The notes below the pieces were generated by a model. That model did no database searches. It saw only the letters and a program-made list of their open reading frames with translations, and was not told where the DNA came from. A program made the position numbers and the translations under genes. A stretch of DNA of 64,000 nucleotides from Owenweeksia hongkongensis DSM 17368 (GTDB taxonomy: Bacteria; Bacteroidota; Bacteroidia; Flavobacteriales; Schleiferiaceae): the NCBI GenBank assembly GCA_945865885.1, contig CAMBEZ010000002.1:62001-126000 (forward strand), read 5' to 3'. This document shows positions 17,855 to 25,963 of this stretch, piece after piece; position 1 is the first letter of the stretch; each line of letters starts with the position of its first letter.

Positions 17855-17897
17855 AAAAAAAGGGGCGGTCTCTCACGAGACCGCCCCTTTCCTTTTT
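17855..17897. terminator. Bidirectional intrinsic terminator between convergent genes
   Basis: GGGGCGGTCTC and GAGACCGCCCC form an 11-bp perfect stem with a TCAC loop. A-rich sequence lies on the left and TTTCCTTTTT on the right, so it can act in both directions between the genes ending at 17827 (+) and 17924 (-). Confidence 0.9.
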
Positions 17898-17923
17898 CCG
17901 CGCAGCGCGCGTGAACAATGTTC

Positions 17924-18616
17924 TTAACGAACCACGACCTTCTCGGTACACAAAACGGCGCTGGACGAAGCAAAACGAACCGTGTACCAGCCGCTTCCGG
18001 GAAGTGCAACTCCGTTCAAAAGCGCTTGAACGCCGGTGTAACGGGCGGTTTCACGACCCAATACATCATACACCAAAACTTCGGTAACGTCCTCCATCCA
18101 CGGGGCGGTTTCCGCGCGCAACTGACCGTTGGCGTCGGCCCATACCGTGGCACCGGTAATCGCTTCGTCCAACGAAAAAGTGGTGGACAACTCCCAAGCA
18201 ACCCCTACGCGCAACGTATCGTTGGCATCGGCTGCGTTCTTAAAGGTGTACCAAATGGTGTCCACGCCCGTCAGCCCGGCTGCCTTCAAATAAATGTAGC
18301 AGCTGAAATCGTTGGCAACACCGCCGGCGGGTATCGTCACCGTACCCATGGAGTTGCTGGACCAGGTGGGGTAGCACAGATCCCAGCAGAAGTAATTGGA
18401 ATCCACCACCGCCGAAGAACCTACTTTGGCCCGACGAGCGTAGTAATCCTTGGAGCTGGAGCTCGTGTTTCTCAAGTTGATGTGCCCGGTCAACTGGCCG
18501 GACGAGTAGCTGTTGCCGCGTACCACCGAATCCATAGAGGCCACCTGCAAGGAAGATTGGGCCGAAGCGATTCCGAACGAAGCGACCACTAAGGCCGCGC
18601 TGATCATGGATTTCAT
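17924..18616 (-). CDS. Secreted beta-sandwich protein with T9SS type A sorting domain
   Basis: 230 residues from the ATG at 18616. The frame is open 15 codons further up, but MKSMISAALVVASFGIASAQ is a good signal peptide. A CARDB-like beta domain follows (about 25-150) with serine-rich strands and three cysteines in SNYFCWDLCYPTW and DFSCYIY. The C-terminus (about 160-230) has VLVYDVLGRETARY and GWYTVRF, the pattern of a type A sorting domain. It is the only minus-strand gene in the block of exported proteins and lies between the two larger cargo genes. No enzymatic motif is visible. It may be a small surface or adhesion protein. Confidence 0.75.
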   Translation of the reverse strand: MKSMISAALVVASFGIASAQSSLQVASMDSVVRGNSYSSGQLTGHINLRNTSSSSKDYYARRAKVGSSAVVDSNYFCWDLCYPTWSSNSMGTVTIPAGGVANDFSCYIYLKAAGLTGVDTIWYTFKNAADANDTLRVGVAWELSTTFSLDEAITGATVWADANGQLRAETAPWMEDVTEVLVYDVLGRETARYTGVQALLNGVALPGSGWYTVRFASSSAVLCTEKVVVR

Positions 18617-18646
18617 GAGTGTGTTGTTTTTGACGGTGTGAAGGAC

Positions 18647-18654
18647 CAAAGGTA
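18647..18654 (-). promoter_or_regulatory. -7 promoter box (TACCTTTG) for the gene ending at 17924
   Basis: TACCTTTG on the minus strand, 30 bp before the ATG at 18616, a perfect match to TAnnTTTG. Confidence 0.5.
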
Positions 18655-18674
18655 CGCGCAACCAAAAAATAATG

Positions 18675-18682
18675 TACCTTGG
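18675..18682 (+). promoter_or_regulatory. Possible -7 box (TACCTTGG) for the cargo gene at 18706
   Basis: TACCTTGG matches seven of eight positions of TAnnTTTG and lies 23 bp before the ATG. No convincing -33 element was seen, so this is tentative. Confidence 0.3.
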
Positions 18683-18705
18683 ACCTCCATTTCTTCTTAA
18701 TCCCT

Positions 18706-20655
18706 ATGAAAAAAACCCTTACCCTTGCGGCCCTGGCGGTAGCCGGATCTGCCGCTTTTGGTCAAGCACAACGCTTGGTCCTGTTTGAAGAATTCACGCA
18801 AGCTTCTTGCGGGCCGTGTGCCAGCCAGAATCCCGCGTTCAATACACTGTTGGATGCCAACGCTACCAAAGCGGTGTCCATCAAGTACCAAACCAGCTGG
18901 CCCGGGTTCGATCCCATGAACCTGCAAAACCCCACGGATGTAGCAACCCGTGTTAGCTTTTACGGGGTAAACGGTGTGCCCTGGACGTCCATGGACGGTG
19001 TAGCCCCTACGGGTTCTGCTTACGCCGGTGCACCTGCGAACGTTACGGCTACTTCCATCAGCACGCGTTACGCTGTTGCCTCGGACTACTCCGTAACGGT
19101 AGCACACCAGTTTTCAGCCAACAACGACTCTGTTGAGTTTGTTGTTTACGTAACCAATGCTACGCAGAACTCCATTTCCAATGCCAACTTGAAGTTGCAT
19201 TTGGGCTTGGTGGAAAAAGCCATCGAATTCCCAACGGCTCCCGGCAGCAACGGCGAGACCGACTTTTTCATGGTCATGCGCAAGATGATCCCGGACGCCA
19301 GCGGAACGGCTTTGCCCGCAACGATGGCTTCAGGTACTCCTTTTGTTTACACGGCCAAGGTTAAAGTTCCTGCTTATGTGTACAAGTTGGCTGAAGTAGC
19401 CATGGTCGCTTGGGTACAGGACATGACCACCAAAGACGTGAAGAACGCTGGCTACAGCGCTCCACAACCGTTGAACGGTCCCGTATTTGACGCCGGCATT
19501 TTGTCCGTAGCACAACACAGCGGCGGCCTGTGCAACACTGCCTACACGCCTTCTGCCACCATCACCAACGCGGGCACCAGCGCCATCACTTCAGCGGCGG
19601 TGCAGTACGCATTGAACGGCGGCACGCCCGTGGTTCAAAACTGGACCGGTAACCTGGCGGCAGGTGCATCCGTTGCGGTGAACTTCCCTGCTTTGACCTT
19701 GGCCGGCGGCGCGAACATCATCGTTTACTCGGTAGGTGCTCCGAACGGAAAGGCAGATGCCAACACCATGAACAACACTGCGCCTTCCTTGCGTATTTCC
19801 ACTATTAGCGCTACGCCTTTGGCTACCCCGTACAACGAAGGCGTTGAGGCTGCAACTACAACGGCCTTGCCTGCTTCTTCCGGTTTGATCCAAGGCGGTA
19901 GCTCTACTCGCTTGTTCGTCATCAGCAAAGCAGGTGCCGGCACCACCCAAAACTTGGGCGGATTTGCGCAGTCAGACAAATCCTTGATGGTGGATTTCTA
20001 TTTAATCCAAGCAGGTGGAACGGTATCGGTTACTACCCAGAAATTGAACTTGGCCGGTTTGACCAGTCCCAAATTGTTCTTCCAGCACGCACACGCTCAA
20101 TACGACGGAACGGAGCCTGATCAATTGAAGGTTTCTGTTTCTACCGATTGCGGATCTACGTGGACCGAAATCTTTAACAAGACCGGTAACCAATTGGCTA
20201 CGCGCACTCCGGTGGGCAACAACACCCGTTTCTTCCCAACGGCTACAGAATGGAAACAAAACGCCATTTCTTTGGCTTCCTACGCCGGCAACGCTGGATT
20301 AGTGGTGAAGTTTGAAGGGGTATCTGGTTACGGAAACAGCCTGTTCTTGGACAACATTTGGGTGGCCAACAATGCTTTGAGCTCAGAGGAATTGCAAGGC
20401 GGCGCTTTGAGCGTATTCCCGAACCCCGCTTCGGACGCAGCACGCATTGCCTTGAACTTGGTAGACAACAGCCAAGTATCTGTAAGCTTGACCAATTTGA
20501 ACGGTCAGGTGGTTGCTGAATTGCCTGCCCGCGCTTTGGAAGCAGGTTCGCACGAACTGATGTTGCCCGTAGCTGGCTTGCCCAACGGTGTGTACACCGC
20601 TCGTGTGGTTACGAACAACGCCGTACAAACCGTTCGTTTGACGGTAGCTCACTAA
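18706..20655 (+). CDS. T9SS-exported protein: N-terminal Omp28/thioredoxin domain, CARDB-like and jelly-roll domains, sorting domain
   Basis: 649 residues from MKKTLTLAAL. After the signal peptide (ending AAFGQ) comes an Omp28/thioredoxin-like domain (about 20-235) with CGPC at C35/C38, SFYGVNGVPWTSMDG and AWVQDMTTKD. A CARDB-like domain (about 240-345), a jelly-roll segment resembling MAM or choice-of-anchor domains (about 370-560, with KLFFQHAHAQYD and SLFLDNIWV) and a type A sorting domain (about 572-649: VFPNPASDAA, VSLTNLNGQVV, NGVYTARV) follow. The thioredoxin part aligns by eye with that of the gene at 15797 (GPCA, KYQ.SWPG, YGVN.VP), but here it is first instead of last. A terminator follows the stop. 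Confidence 0.85.
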   Translation: MKKTLTLAALAVAGSAAFGQAQRLVLFEEFTQASCGPCASQNPAFNTLLDANATKAVSIKYQTSWPGFDPMNLQNPTDVATRVSFYGVNGVPWTSMDGVAPTGSAYAGAPANVTATSISTRYAVASDYSVTVAHQFSANNDSVEFVVYVTNATQNSISNANLKLHLGLVEKAIEFPTAPGSNGETDFFMVMRKMIPDASGTALPATMASGTPFVYTAKVKVPAYVYKLAEVAMVAWVQDMTTKDVKNAGYSAPQPLNGPVFDAGILSVAQHSGGLCNTAYTPSATITNAGTSAITSAAVQYALNGGTPVVQNWTGNLAAGASVAVNFPALTLAGGANIIVYSVGAPNGKADANTMNNTAPSLRISTISATPLATPYNEGVEAATTTALPASSGLIQGGSSTRLFVISKAGAGTTQNLGGFAQSDKSLMVDFYLIQAGGTVSVTTQKLNLAGLTSPKLFFQHAHAQYDGTEPDQLKVSVSTDCGSTWTEIFNKTGNQLATRTPVGNNTRFFPTATEWKQNAISLASYAGNAGLVVKFEGVSGYGNSLFLDNIWVANNALSSEELQGGALSVFPNPASDAARIALNLVDNSQVSVSLTNLNGQVVAELPARALEAGSHELMLPVAGLPNGVYTARVVTNNAVQTVRLTVAH

Positions 20656-20685
20656 GTCATCTTTGCAGCGGAGCGCTGCGCTCAA

Positions 20686-20717
20686 GGGGCTATTCCGCAA
20701 GGAATGGCCCCTTTTTT
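20686..20717 (+). terminator. Intrinsic terminator after the T9SS cargo gene
   Basis: GGGGCTATTCC pairs with GGAATGGCCCC (11 bp, one G-U pair) around GCAA and is followed by TTTTTT. The T-run directly precedes the -7 box of the next gene. Confidence 0.85.
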
Positions 20718-20719
20718 GT

Positions 20720-20727
20720 TATCTTCG
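20720..20727 (+). promoter_or_regulatory. -7 promoter box (TATCTTCG) for the TlpA-like gene
   Basis: TATCTTCG, a common variant of TAnnTTTG, lies 18 bp before the ATG at 20746. It is placed right after the terminator of the upstream gene, marking a new transcription unit. Confidence 0.5.
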
Positions 20728-20745
20728 TATACTCACTCACATACC

Positions 20746-21267
20746 ATGCGCATTTTTGTAACGGCAATGGCCCTTGGCCTTGCTACTTCGGCCTTCGCAC
20801 AGGGGTTGCCCCACGCACAAATCCAAACCTTGGAATACAAAACCATCGACGCCGCGTCGGTGACCAACGATGGCAAGCCGATGGTGGTGAGCTTTTGGGC
20901 TACGTGGTGCAAACCGTGCATCAGCGAATTGAATGCCTTGAACGATTACTACGAGGATTTGCAGAAGACCACCGGCGTTAAGGTGGTGGCGGTTTCCATC
21001 GACGATGCCCGTACTTCTGCCAAGGTGGGACCTTTTGTGGCCGGCCAAGAATGGGAATACACGGTGCTGTTGGATCCCAACAGCGTACTGCGTCGCGCCA
21101 TGGGCGTGAACAACGTACCGCACACGTTTTTGTTGAACGGCAAAGGGGAAATTGTGTACCAGGCCAATAAATATGTTCCTGGCGAGGAAAAACACTTGAT
21201 GGAGGCTATTCGCGCAGCAGCCGCAGGGTCTTCGGAAACGGCTCCGGCAGGAACATCGAACCACTGA
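20746..21267 (+). CDS. TlpA-like periplasmic thioredoxin
   Basis: 173 residues from MRIFVTAMAL; fourteen upstream codons in frame lie across the promoter and are rejected. A signal peptide ends ATSAFAQ and a thioredoxin fold covers the rest. The active site is FWATWCKPC (C55/C58), the cis-proline loop is NNVPHTFLL, and VVAVSIDDART is typical of the TlpA/ResA branch. Such proteins reduce or exchange disulfides in the periplasm. The next gene (DUF6029) starts 2 bp after the stop and the Omp28 lipoprotein 3 bp after that, so all three form one operon. The direct target is not known. Confidence 0.9.
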   Translation: MRIFVTAMALGLATSAFAQGLPHAQIQTLEYKTIDAASVTNDGKPMVVSFWATWCKPCISELNALNDYYEDLQKTTGVKVVAVSIDDARTSAKVGPFVAGQEWEYTVLLDPNSVLRRAMGVNNVPHTFLLNGKGEIVYQANKYVPGEEKHLMEAIRAAAAGSSETAPAGTSNH

Positions 21268-21269
21268 GC

Positions 21270-22949
21270 ATGAATCGTTTTGCAGCAATCGGTACCGCAG
21301 CACTGGCGGTGCTGAGTTTTGGCCTTTTGGCCCAACCCTTGGGAACCGTCGGACAACCGGGGGAATTGCACGCCATTTTTCAATTCGACGGTCAGGCGTA
21401 TGTTCGGGACAGTATTTTGGACCCCACCGGACAGTACTACCCCGAAGACAAATTTCGGGGACAAGGATTCGCCACGTTTACGTACACCCAGGGCGGCCTG
21501 CGCGCCGGGATGCGGTACGAAAACTACCAAAACCCCATCTTGGGTTATCCGCAAGGCTTCAAAGGCCAGGGCATTCCCTACCGTTTTGTGCAGTTTGAAC
21601 AAGATGGGTTTGACATCACGGTGGGCAACTTTTACGAGCAGTTTGGCAGCGGCATGATTTTGCGGGCGTACGAAGAACGAGGTTTGGGATTGGACAACGC
21701 CCTGGACGGAGTTCGTATTGCCACGCGCTGGAAAAACGGCCTGCAAATCAAAGGCGTATTGGGCAAACAGCGTCGGTACTTTTCGTTGGGCGAAGGAATT
21801 GTACGGGGCCTGGACGCGGAATACAACCTGCCGTGGAAGGCCGGTGCCGCGGTTTTGGGCGGAAGTTTTGTGAGCAAGTACCAACCGGCCAACGATCCGG
21901 AATTGAATTTGCCCGCAAACGTTGCCGCCGGAGCTTTACGATTCAACTTGGCCAAGGGCAAGTGGAGTTTAAACAGCGAATACGTGTACAAGGCCAACGA
22001 CCCCTCGTTTGACAACGCCTACATCTACCGGCCCGGGCAAGCCTTGCGGTCCACGCTGACCTACCGAACCAAAGGTTTTTCGGTGCAAGCCTCCGCCAAG
22101 CGCATCGACAACATGAGCTTCCGGAGCGACCGCAGCGCGCAGCAGTTTGACGTTTTTGTCAACTTCTTGCCGCCCACGTCCAAGCTGCACACCTACGCCT
22201 TGCCGGCGCTCTTTCCCTATGCCACGCAAATCAACGGAGAACAAGGAGGAGAAATCGACGTGGTGAAAGCCTTTTCAAAAGGCAGTTGGTTGGGCGGTAA
22301 AACCGGCCTGACGGTTGCTTTGAACGCCTCGTGGGCGGAATCGCTGCAAAAAAGCCCGGTTGCATCGGGCGTTCCCATTGGCGCCATCGGCACGGATGGA
22401 TACCGGTCCAACTGGCTCGAACGCGGAGAAATCCCCTATTTCCGGGATGTGAATGTGGAGTTTCGCAAGAAGTTCTCCAAAAAGTCCAAGGGCATGCTGA
22501 CCCTCTACGACCTCCGATACAACAAAACCGTTTTGAACGACGGTGTTCCGGATGCGGTTCTGTTGGCCAACCCCGGACAAGATTCGCTGCTGACGGTGCG
22601 CGCCGCAGTTGCGGAATTCCAACACACCCTGCCCAACGGCCAAACCCTGCGCTACGAGGGCCAGTGGAACACTGCCAACGGTTTCCGCGGAGATGCAGTC
22701 ATGGGCTTGGTGGAGTGGACCGTCTCCGATCGTTGGACCGTTGCGGTGCAAGAAATCTACAACTACGGACACCCCTCCGTGGGTCGTCGGATCCACTACC
22801 CTATTTTGTCGCTGATCCACTTCTCCGGAAACACCCGAATCCAAATCAACTACGGCCGCCAACAACAAGGAATTTTTTGCGTGGGGGGCATTTGCCGCGT
22901 GGTTCCACCTTCCAACGGATTGGCCGTTTCATTTACCACAAGCTTTTAA
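21270..22949 (+). CDS. DUF6029 family outer-membrane beta-barrel protein
   Basis: 559 residues. After a signal peptide (ending FGLLAQ) the whole chain is a run of amphipathic beta strands with aromatic ends, such as FATFTYTQGGLRAGMRYENY and VTVGNFYEQFGSGMILRAYE-like segments. The protein ends in AVSFTTSF, with a terminal aromatic as in outer-membrane barrels. The segment IDNALDGVRIATRWKNG-like (about 145) and RDVNVEFRKKFSKK belong to what I recognise as DUF6029, a Bacteroidota family without known function. It sits between a TlpA thioredoxin and an Omp28 lipoprotein in a tight operon, which suggests a shared envelope role. The family call is from memory of the motif pattern. Confidence 0.78.
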   Translation: MNRFAAIGTAALAVLSFGLLAQPLGTVGQPGELHAIFQFDGQAYVRDSILDPTGQYYPEDKFRGQGFATFTYTQGGLRAGMRYENYQNPILGYPQGFKGQGIPYRFVQFEQDGFDITVGNFYEQFGSGMILRAYEERGLGLDNALDGVRIATRWKNGLQIKGVLGKQRRYFSLGEGIVRGLDAEYNLPWKAGAAVLGGSFVSKYQPANDPELNLPANVAAGALRFNLAKGKWSLNSEYVYKANDPSFDNAYIYRPGQALRSTLTYRTKGFSVQASAKRIDNMSFRSDRSAQQFDVFVNFLPPTSKLHTYALPALFPYATQINGEQGGEIDVVKAFSKGSWLGGKTGLTVALNASWAESLQKSPVASGVPIGAIGTDGYRSNWLERGEIPYFRDVNVEFRKKFSKKSKGMLTLYDLRYNKTVLNDGVPDAVLLANPGQDSLLTVRAAVAEFQHTLPNGQTLRYEGQWNTANGFRGDAVMGLVEWTVSDRWTVAVQEIYNYGHPSVGRRIHYPILSLIHFSGNTRIQINYGRQQQGIFCVGGICRVVPPSNGLAVSFTTSF

Positions 22950-22952
22950 CCG

Positions 22953-23813
22953 ATGCGCAACAAACTACCTACCTGGGCCGCTGCGTGCTTGCTGGCCGTT
23001 TTGGGAATTTCCGGTTGCGACACCGTGGATCAACCGTTTAAAAACGCCATCAATGTGGACTGGGCGTCGGTGGTGTACAGGGATACCGTTCGCCAGACGG
23101 AAAGCACGGTCTACATTGAAGATTTTACGGGCCACACGTGCAAAAATTGCCCTAAAGCCACTAAGGTTCTCGTCAAATTGGACTCGTTGTACGGAGATCG
23201 CGTGGTTCCCTTGGCCATTCACGCGCGCAGTAGCGGTTTTTCCAACGTAGACACCTCCTACCCCACCGATTTCAGCACCCCCGAATCTGAGTCGCTTTGG
23301 AACTACTTTGGTCCGCCCATTGGCCTGCCCAACGGCATGGTGCAGCGCGCAGACTACCCCACCAACCAGTGGAAGTCCTACACCACGTGGCAAACACGTG
23401 CCGTGGATTTTCTGGCGGAAGCTCCTCAGGCGCTCTTTGAAGTGATCCCCGGTTGGAATGCCGACGGTCGTCAAGCCGTGCTTCAGTACCGCCTAACGGC
23501 GGCATCGGCCCGAACCAACCCCGTTCACGTGGCGTTTTACTTGACCGAAAGCGGGATCGTTTCCCCCCAGCTGATGCCGGACAACACCCGAAACCGAACC
23601 TACGCGCACAACCACGTTTTGCGTGCGGCCCCCAAGGGCATTTTGGGGCTTTCTGCCCTGCCGGCAAACAGTGTTGCGGGCGGAACATTTAGTGGCTGGG
23701 TGGCCTACGAACTCCCGGGTGGATGGAACGCCAACCGCGTGGATTGGATTGCTGTGGCGTACGACGCCGTTACCTACGAGGTGCTGCAGGCCGTTGCCGT
23801 ACCGGCCCTGTAA
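22953..23813 (+). CDS. Omp28-related outer-membrane lipoprotein with CxxC
   Basis: 286 residues. The signal peptide ends in the lipobox ISGC with C22 as the acylation site. The mature part is one Omp28-like thioredoxin-fold domain: YIEDFTGHTCKNCPKA carries C63/C66 in the position of a thioredoxin active site, followed by VPLAIHARS, GLPNGMVQR in the cis-proline region and VAFYLTESGI. Omp28 was named for a surface lipoprotein of Porphyromonas, and members of the family occur with T9SS cargo. It is the last gene of the TlpA-DUF6029-Omp28 operon and converges with queG, 20 bp away. Confidence 0.88.
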   Translation: MRNKLPTWAAACLLAVLGISGCDTVDQPFKNAINVDWASVVYRDTVRQTESTVYIEDFTGHTCKNCPKATKVLVKLDSLYGDRVVPLAIHARSSGFSNVDTSYPTDFSTPESESLWNYFGPPIGLPNGMVQRADYPTNQWKSYTTWQTRAVDFLAEAPQALFEVIPGWNADGRQAVLQYRLTAASARTNPVHVAFYLTESGIVSPQLMPDNTRNRTYAHNHVLRAAPKGILGLSALPANSVAGGTFSGWVAYELPGGWNANRVDWIAVAYDAVTYEVLQAVAVPAL

Positions 23814-23833
23814 CACCTGCTTTTTGTACCGTA

Positions 23834-24814
23834 CTACTTGGCCCGGTCGTCTTTCGGCCGGTCCTTTGTGCGGTCGTCTTGCGGCACGCGCTGGCGCGCG
23901 GTTGTTTGGTTCTCGTGCCATTTAGCGTACCCCGCGCGCATCAGTGGACTCTTGCCAAACACTCGGGTAAAGACCTCGTCGTCCATACGACGCCAATCCA
24001 ACTCCGTCCATTGGGTCCAATTCCCTTCCGGAGCAAATCGCGTTTCTTTGTGGGGAACGGAATGTCGATTCCACGGACACACCTCTTGGCAAATGTCGCA
24101 GCCAAAAGTCCAGCCGTTGAGGTCCGGAACCAAGGACTCGGGCACCGCCGCATGCAATTCAATGGTGGCGTGGGAAATACACTTGTTGCTGTCCAAAACA
24201 CCCGGCTGTAGCAAGGCTTGGGTGGGGCACGCATCCAAACAACGGGTGCAGGTGCCGCAGTGGTCCGTTACGGGCGGGTCCGGCGGCAATTCCATATCCA
24301 AGATCCACTCCGCCAAAAAGAAATAAGACCCTACCCCTTTGGCCAGCAACAAACTGTTCTTGCCGACCCAACCCAAACCGCTGCGACGCGCCCAGGCCCG
24401 CTCCAAAACGGGTGCGGAATCCACGTAACACCGACCTGCAACGGCTCCCACGTCGGACTGCCAAGCGTCCATTAATTCGAACAATCGGTCTTTGACCACG
24501 CGATGGTAATCCTCTCCATAGGCGTACCGGGCAATTTTGGGGACGTCTTCGTGGAGGACTTGTTCCTGAGTTGGGAAGTAGTTGTAACGAAGCGACACAA
24601 CGGTTTTGGCGCCGGGTAGGAGTTTTCGGGGATCCAAGCGCTTGTCAAAGTGATTTGCCATGTAGGCCATGGATCCTTGGTAACCGCGTGCCAACCAGGT
24701 CTCCAACCCTACGGCCTCTTCTTCCAAAAAATCGGCCCTAGCTACGCGGCAATCACCAAATCCCAGCCGCTCAGCGTGGCGCGCCAACGACGCTTTCGCC
24801 TGAGCGGGGTTCAT
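23834..24814 (-). CDS. queG: Epoxyqueuosine reductase QueG
   Basis: 326 residues. QueG reduces epoxyqueuosine to queuosine at tRNA position 34 and carries a cobalamin and two [4Fe-4S] clusters. The ligands are C186, C189, C192 and C196 ([12 protein letters not shown]), with C212, C239, C242 and C246 ([10 protein letters not shown]). The proposed proton donor is the Asp in [11 protein letters not shown] (residue 132). The C-terminal tail is rich in Lys, Arg and Asp and contains a DDR-KDR-DDR repeat made by short GC-rich direct repeats. The ATG overlaps the ruvB stop by 4 bp. queA, the preceding step of the pathway, is at 50555-51610. Confidence 0.95.
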   Translation of the reverse strand: MNPAQAKASLARHAERLGFGDCRVARADFLEEEAVGLETWLARGYQGSMAYMANHFDKRLDPRKLLPGAKTVVSLRYNYFPTQEQVLHEDVPKIARYAYGEDYHRVVKDRLFELMDAWQSDVGAVAGRCYVDSAPVLERAWARRSGLGWVGKNSLLLAKGVGSYFFLAEWILDMELPPDPPVTDHCGTCTRCLDACPTQALLQPGVLDSNKCISHATIELHAAVPESLVPDLNGWTFGCDICQEVCPWNRHSVPHKETRFAPEGNWTQWTELDWRRMDDEVFTRVFGKSPLMRAGYAKWHENQTTARQRVPQDDRTKDRPKDDRAK

Positions 24815-25848
24815 GCGTTCGCGCCGGAATCAAACAGGCCGTGCTGCGGTGCTTTTCTACCCAAATGTGCGTAGGCCTTGTCCATGGCCACCCGGCCGCG
24901 CGGGGTGCGCGCTAAATAGCCCTCTTGGATCAAGTACGGCTCGTACACTTCCTCCAAGGTGTCTGCTTGTTCGCCAACGGCCGTACCCAAAGTAGACAAC
25001 CCCACAGGGCCTCCGCGAAACTTGTCGATGAGGGCCAACAGCAACTTGTTGTCCATATCGTCCAAGCCGTGCTCGTCTACATCCAGGGCATCCATGCCCA
25101 AACGAGCAATGGACAGGTCTATGGTGCCGTCGCCTTTCACCTGAGCAAAATCCCGGATACGACGCAACAGAGCGTTCGCAATGCGCGGGGTGCCCCGGCT
25201 CCGTCGGGCAATTTCAATGGCGGCATTGGGCTGAATGACAACCCCCAGAATGCCGGCAGACCGTTCCACGATGGTAGACAGCCGCTCCGCGGTGTAGTAC
25301 TCCAACCGCGAGGCAATGCCGAACCGCGCCCGCAAGGGCGCGGTGAGCATTCCAGACCGCGTGGTAGCGCCCACCAACGTAAAAGGTTGCAATCCAATCT
25401 GCACGCTTCGCGCGTGTGGACCGGACTCGATCAAAATGTCGATCTTAAAATCCTCCATGGCCGAATACAGGTATTCCTCCACCACCGGACTCAACCGGTG
25501 TATTTCGTCGATGAACAAAACGTCGTTTGCCTCCAAGGAGGTCAACAATCCGGCCAAATCGCCGGGCTTGTCCAACACAGGGCCGGACGTCATTTTGATC
25601 CCGACGTTCAATTCGTTGGCCACAATGTGGGCCAATGTGGTTTTGCCCAATCCGGGAGGGCCGTGCAGCAAGACGTGGTCCAAGGACTCACCCCGACCTT
25701 TTGCAGCTTGAACGAAAATCCGAAGATTCTCCAAGATCTTCTCTTGGCCGGCAAAATCCGCGAACTGAGCCGGCCGCAGCCGTTGCTCTACTTCGCGTTC
25801 CTCAGGCTCCAAGGCGCCCTCGGCCGAATCATCCACAAATCGTCCCAT
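24811..25848 (-). CDS. ruvB: Holliday junction branch migration helicase RuvB
   Basis: 345 residues. The AAA+ ATPase has Walker [18 protein letters not shown] (about residue 66), Walker B FIDEIHRL, sensor 1 GATTRSGML and the family start [13 protein letters not shown] winged-helix DNA-binding domain closes the protein ([16 protein letters not shown]). RuvB hexamers drive branch migration with RuvA. A perfect TACCTTTG box ends 5 nt before the ATG, so the mRNA is probably leaderless. The pair ruvB-queG is transcribed away from ctaD after a strong terminator, as is common in this phylum. Confidence 0.97.
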   Translation of the reverse strand: MGRFVDDSAEGALEPEEREVEQRLRPAQFADFAGQEKILENLRIFVQAAKGRGESLDHVLLHGPPGLGKTTLAHIVANELNVGIKMTSGPVLDKPGDLAGLLTSLEANDVLFIDEIHRLSPVVEEYLYSAMEDFKIDILIESGPHARSVQIGLQPFTLVGATTRSGMLTAPLRARFGIASRLEYYTAERLSTIVERSAGILGVVIQPNAAIEIARRSRGTPRIANALLRRIRDFAQVKGDGTIDLSIARLGMDALDVDEHGLDDMDNKLLLALIDKFRGGPVGLSTLGTAVGEQADTLEEVYEPYLIQEGYLARTPRGRVAMDKAYAHLGRKAPQHGLFDSGANA

Positions 25849-25853
25849 AAAAA

Positions 25854-25861
25854 CAAAGGTA
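25854..25861 (-). promoter_or_regulatory. -7 promoter box (TACCTTTG), 5 nt before the ruvB ATG
   Basis: TACCTTTG on the minus strand is separated from the ATG only by TTTTT, so transcription should start at or next to the start codon. Confidence 0.65.
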
Positions 25862-25910
25862 GCATTTCGACCCGCTTCCGCCCGAACTTCAAAGGCGCCG
25901 GTTGGTCAAT

Positions 25911-25944
25911 AAAAAAGCGCCGCCGCGGTAAACCGCGGCGGCGC
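25911..25944 (-). terminator. Intrinsic terminator of the act-cta operon
   Basis: GCGCCGCCGCGG and CCGCGGCGGCGC form a 12-bp perfect GC stem with a 4-nt loop. On the minus strand it is followed by TTTTTT. It lies 20 bp after the ctaD stop. Confidence 0.92.
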
Positions 25945-25963
25945 CTCTTAATTCAATCCAAAA

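Noticed and set aside
15797-23813. Mobile element or genomic island carrying the thioredoxin-fold block
   Set aside because: No transposase, integrase, tRNA or flanking repeat was seen, and base composition looks like the neighbours.
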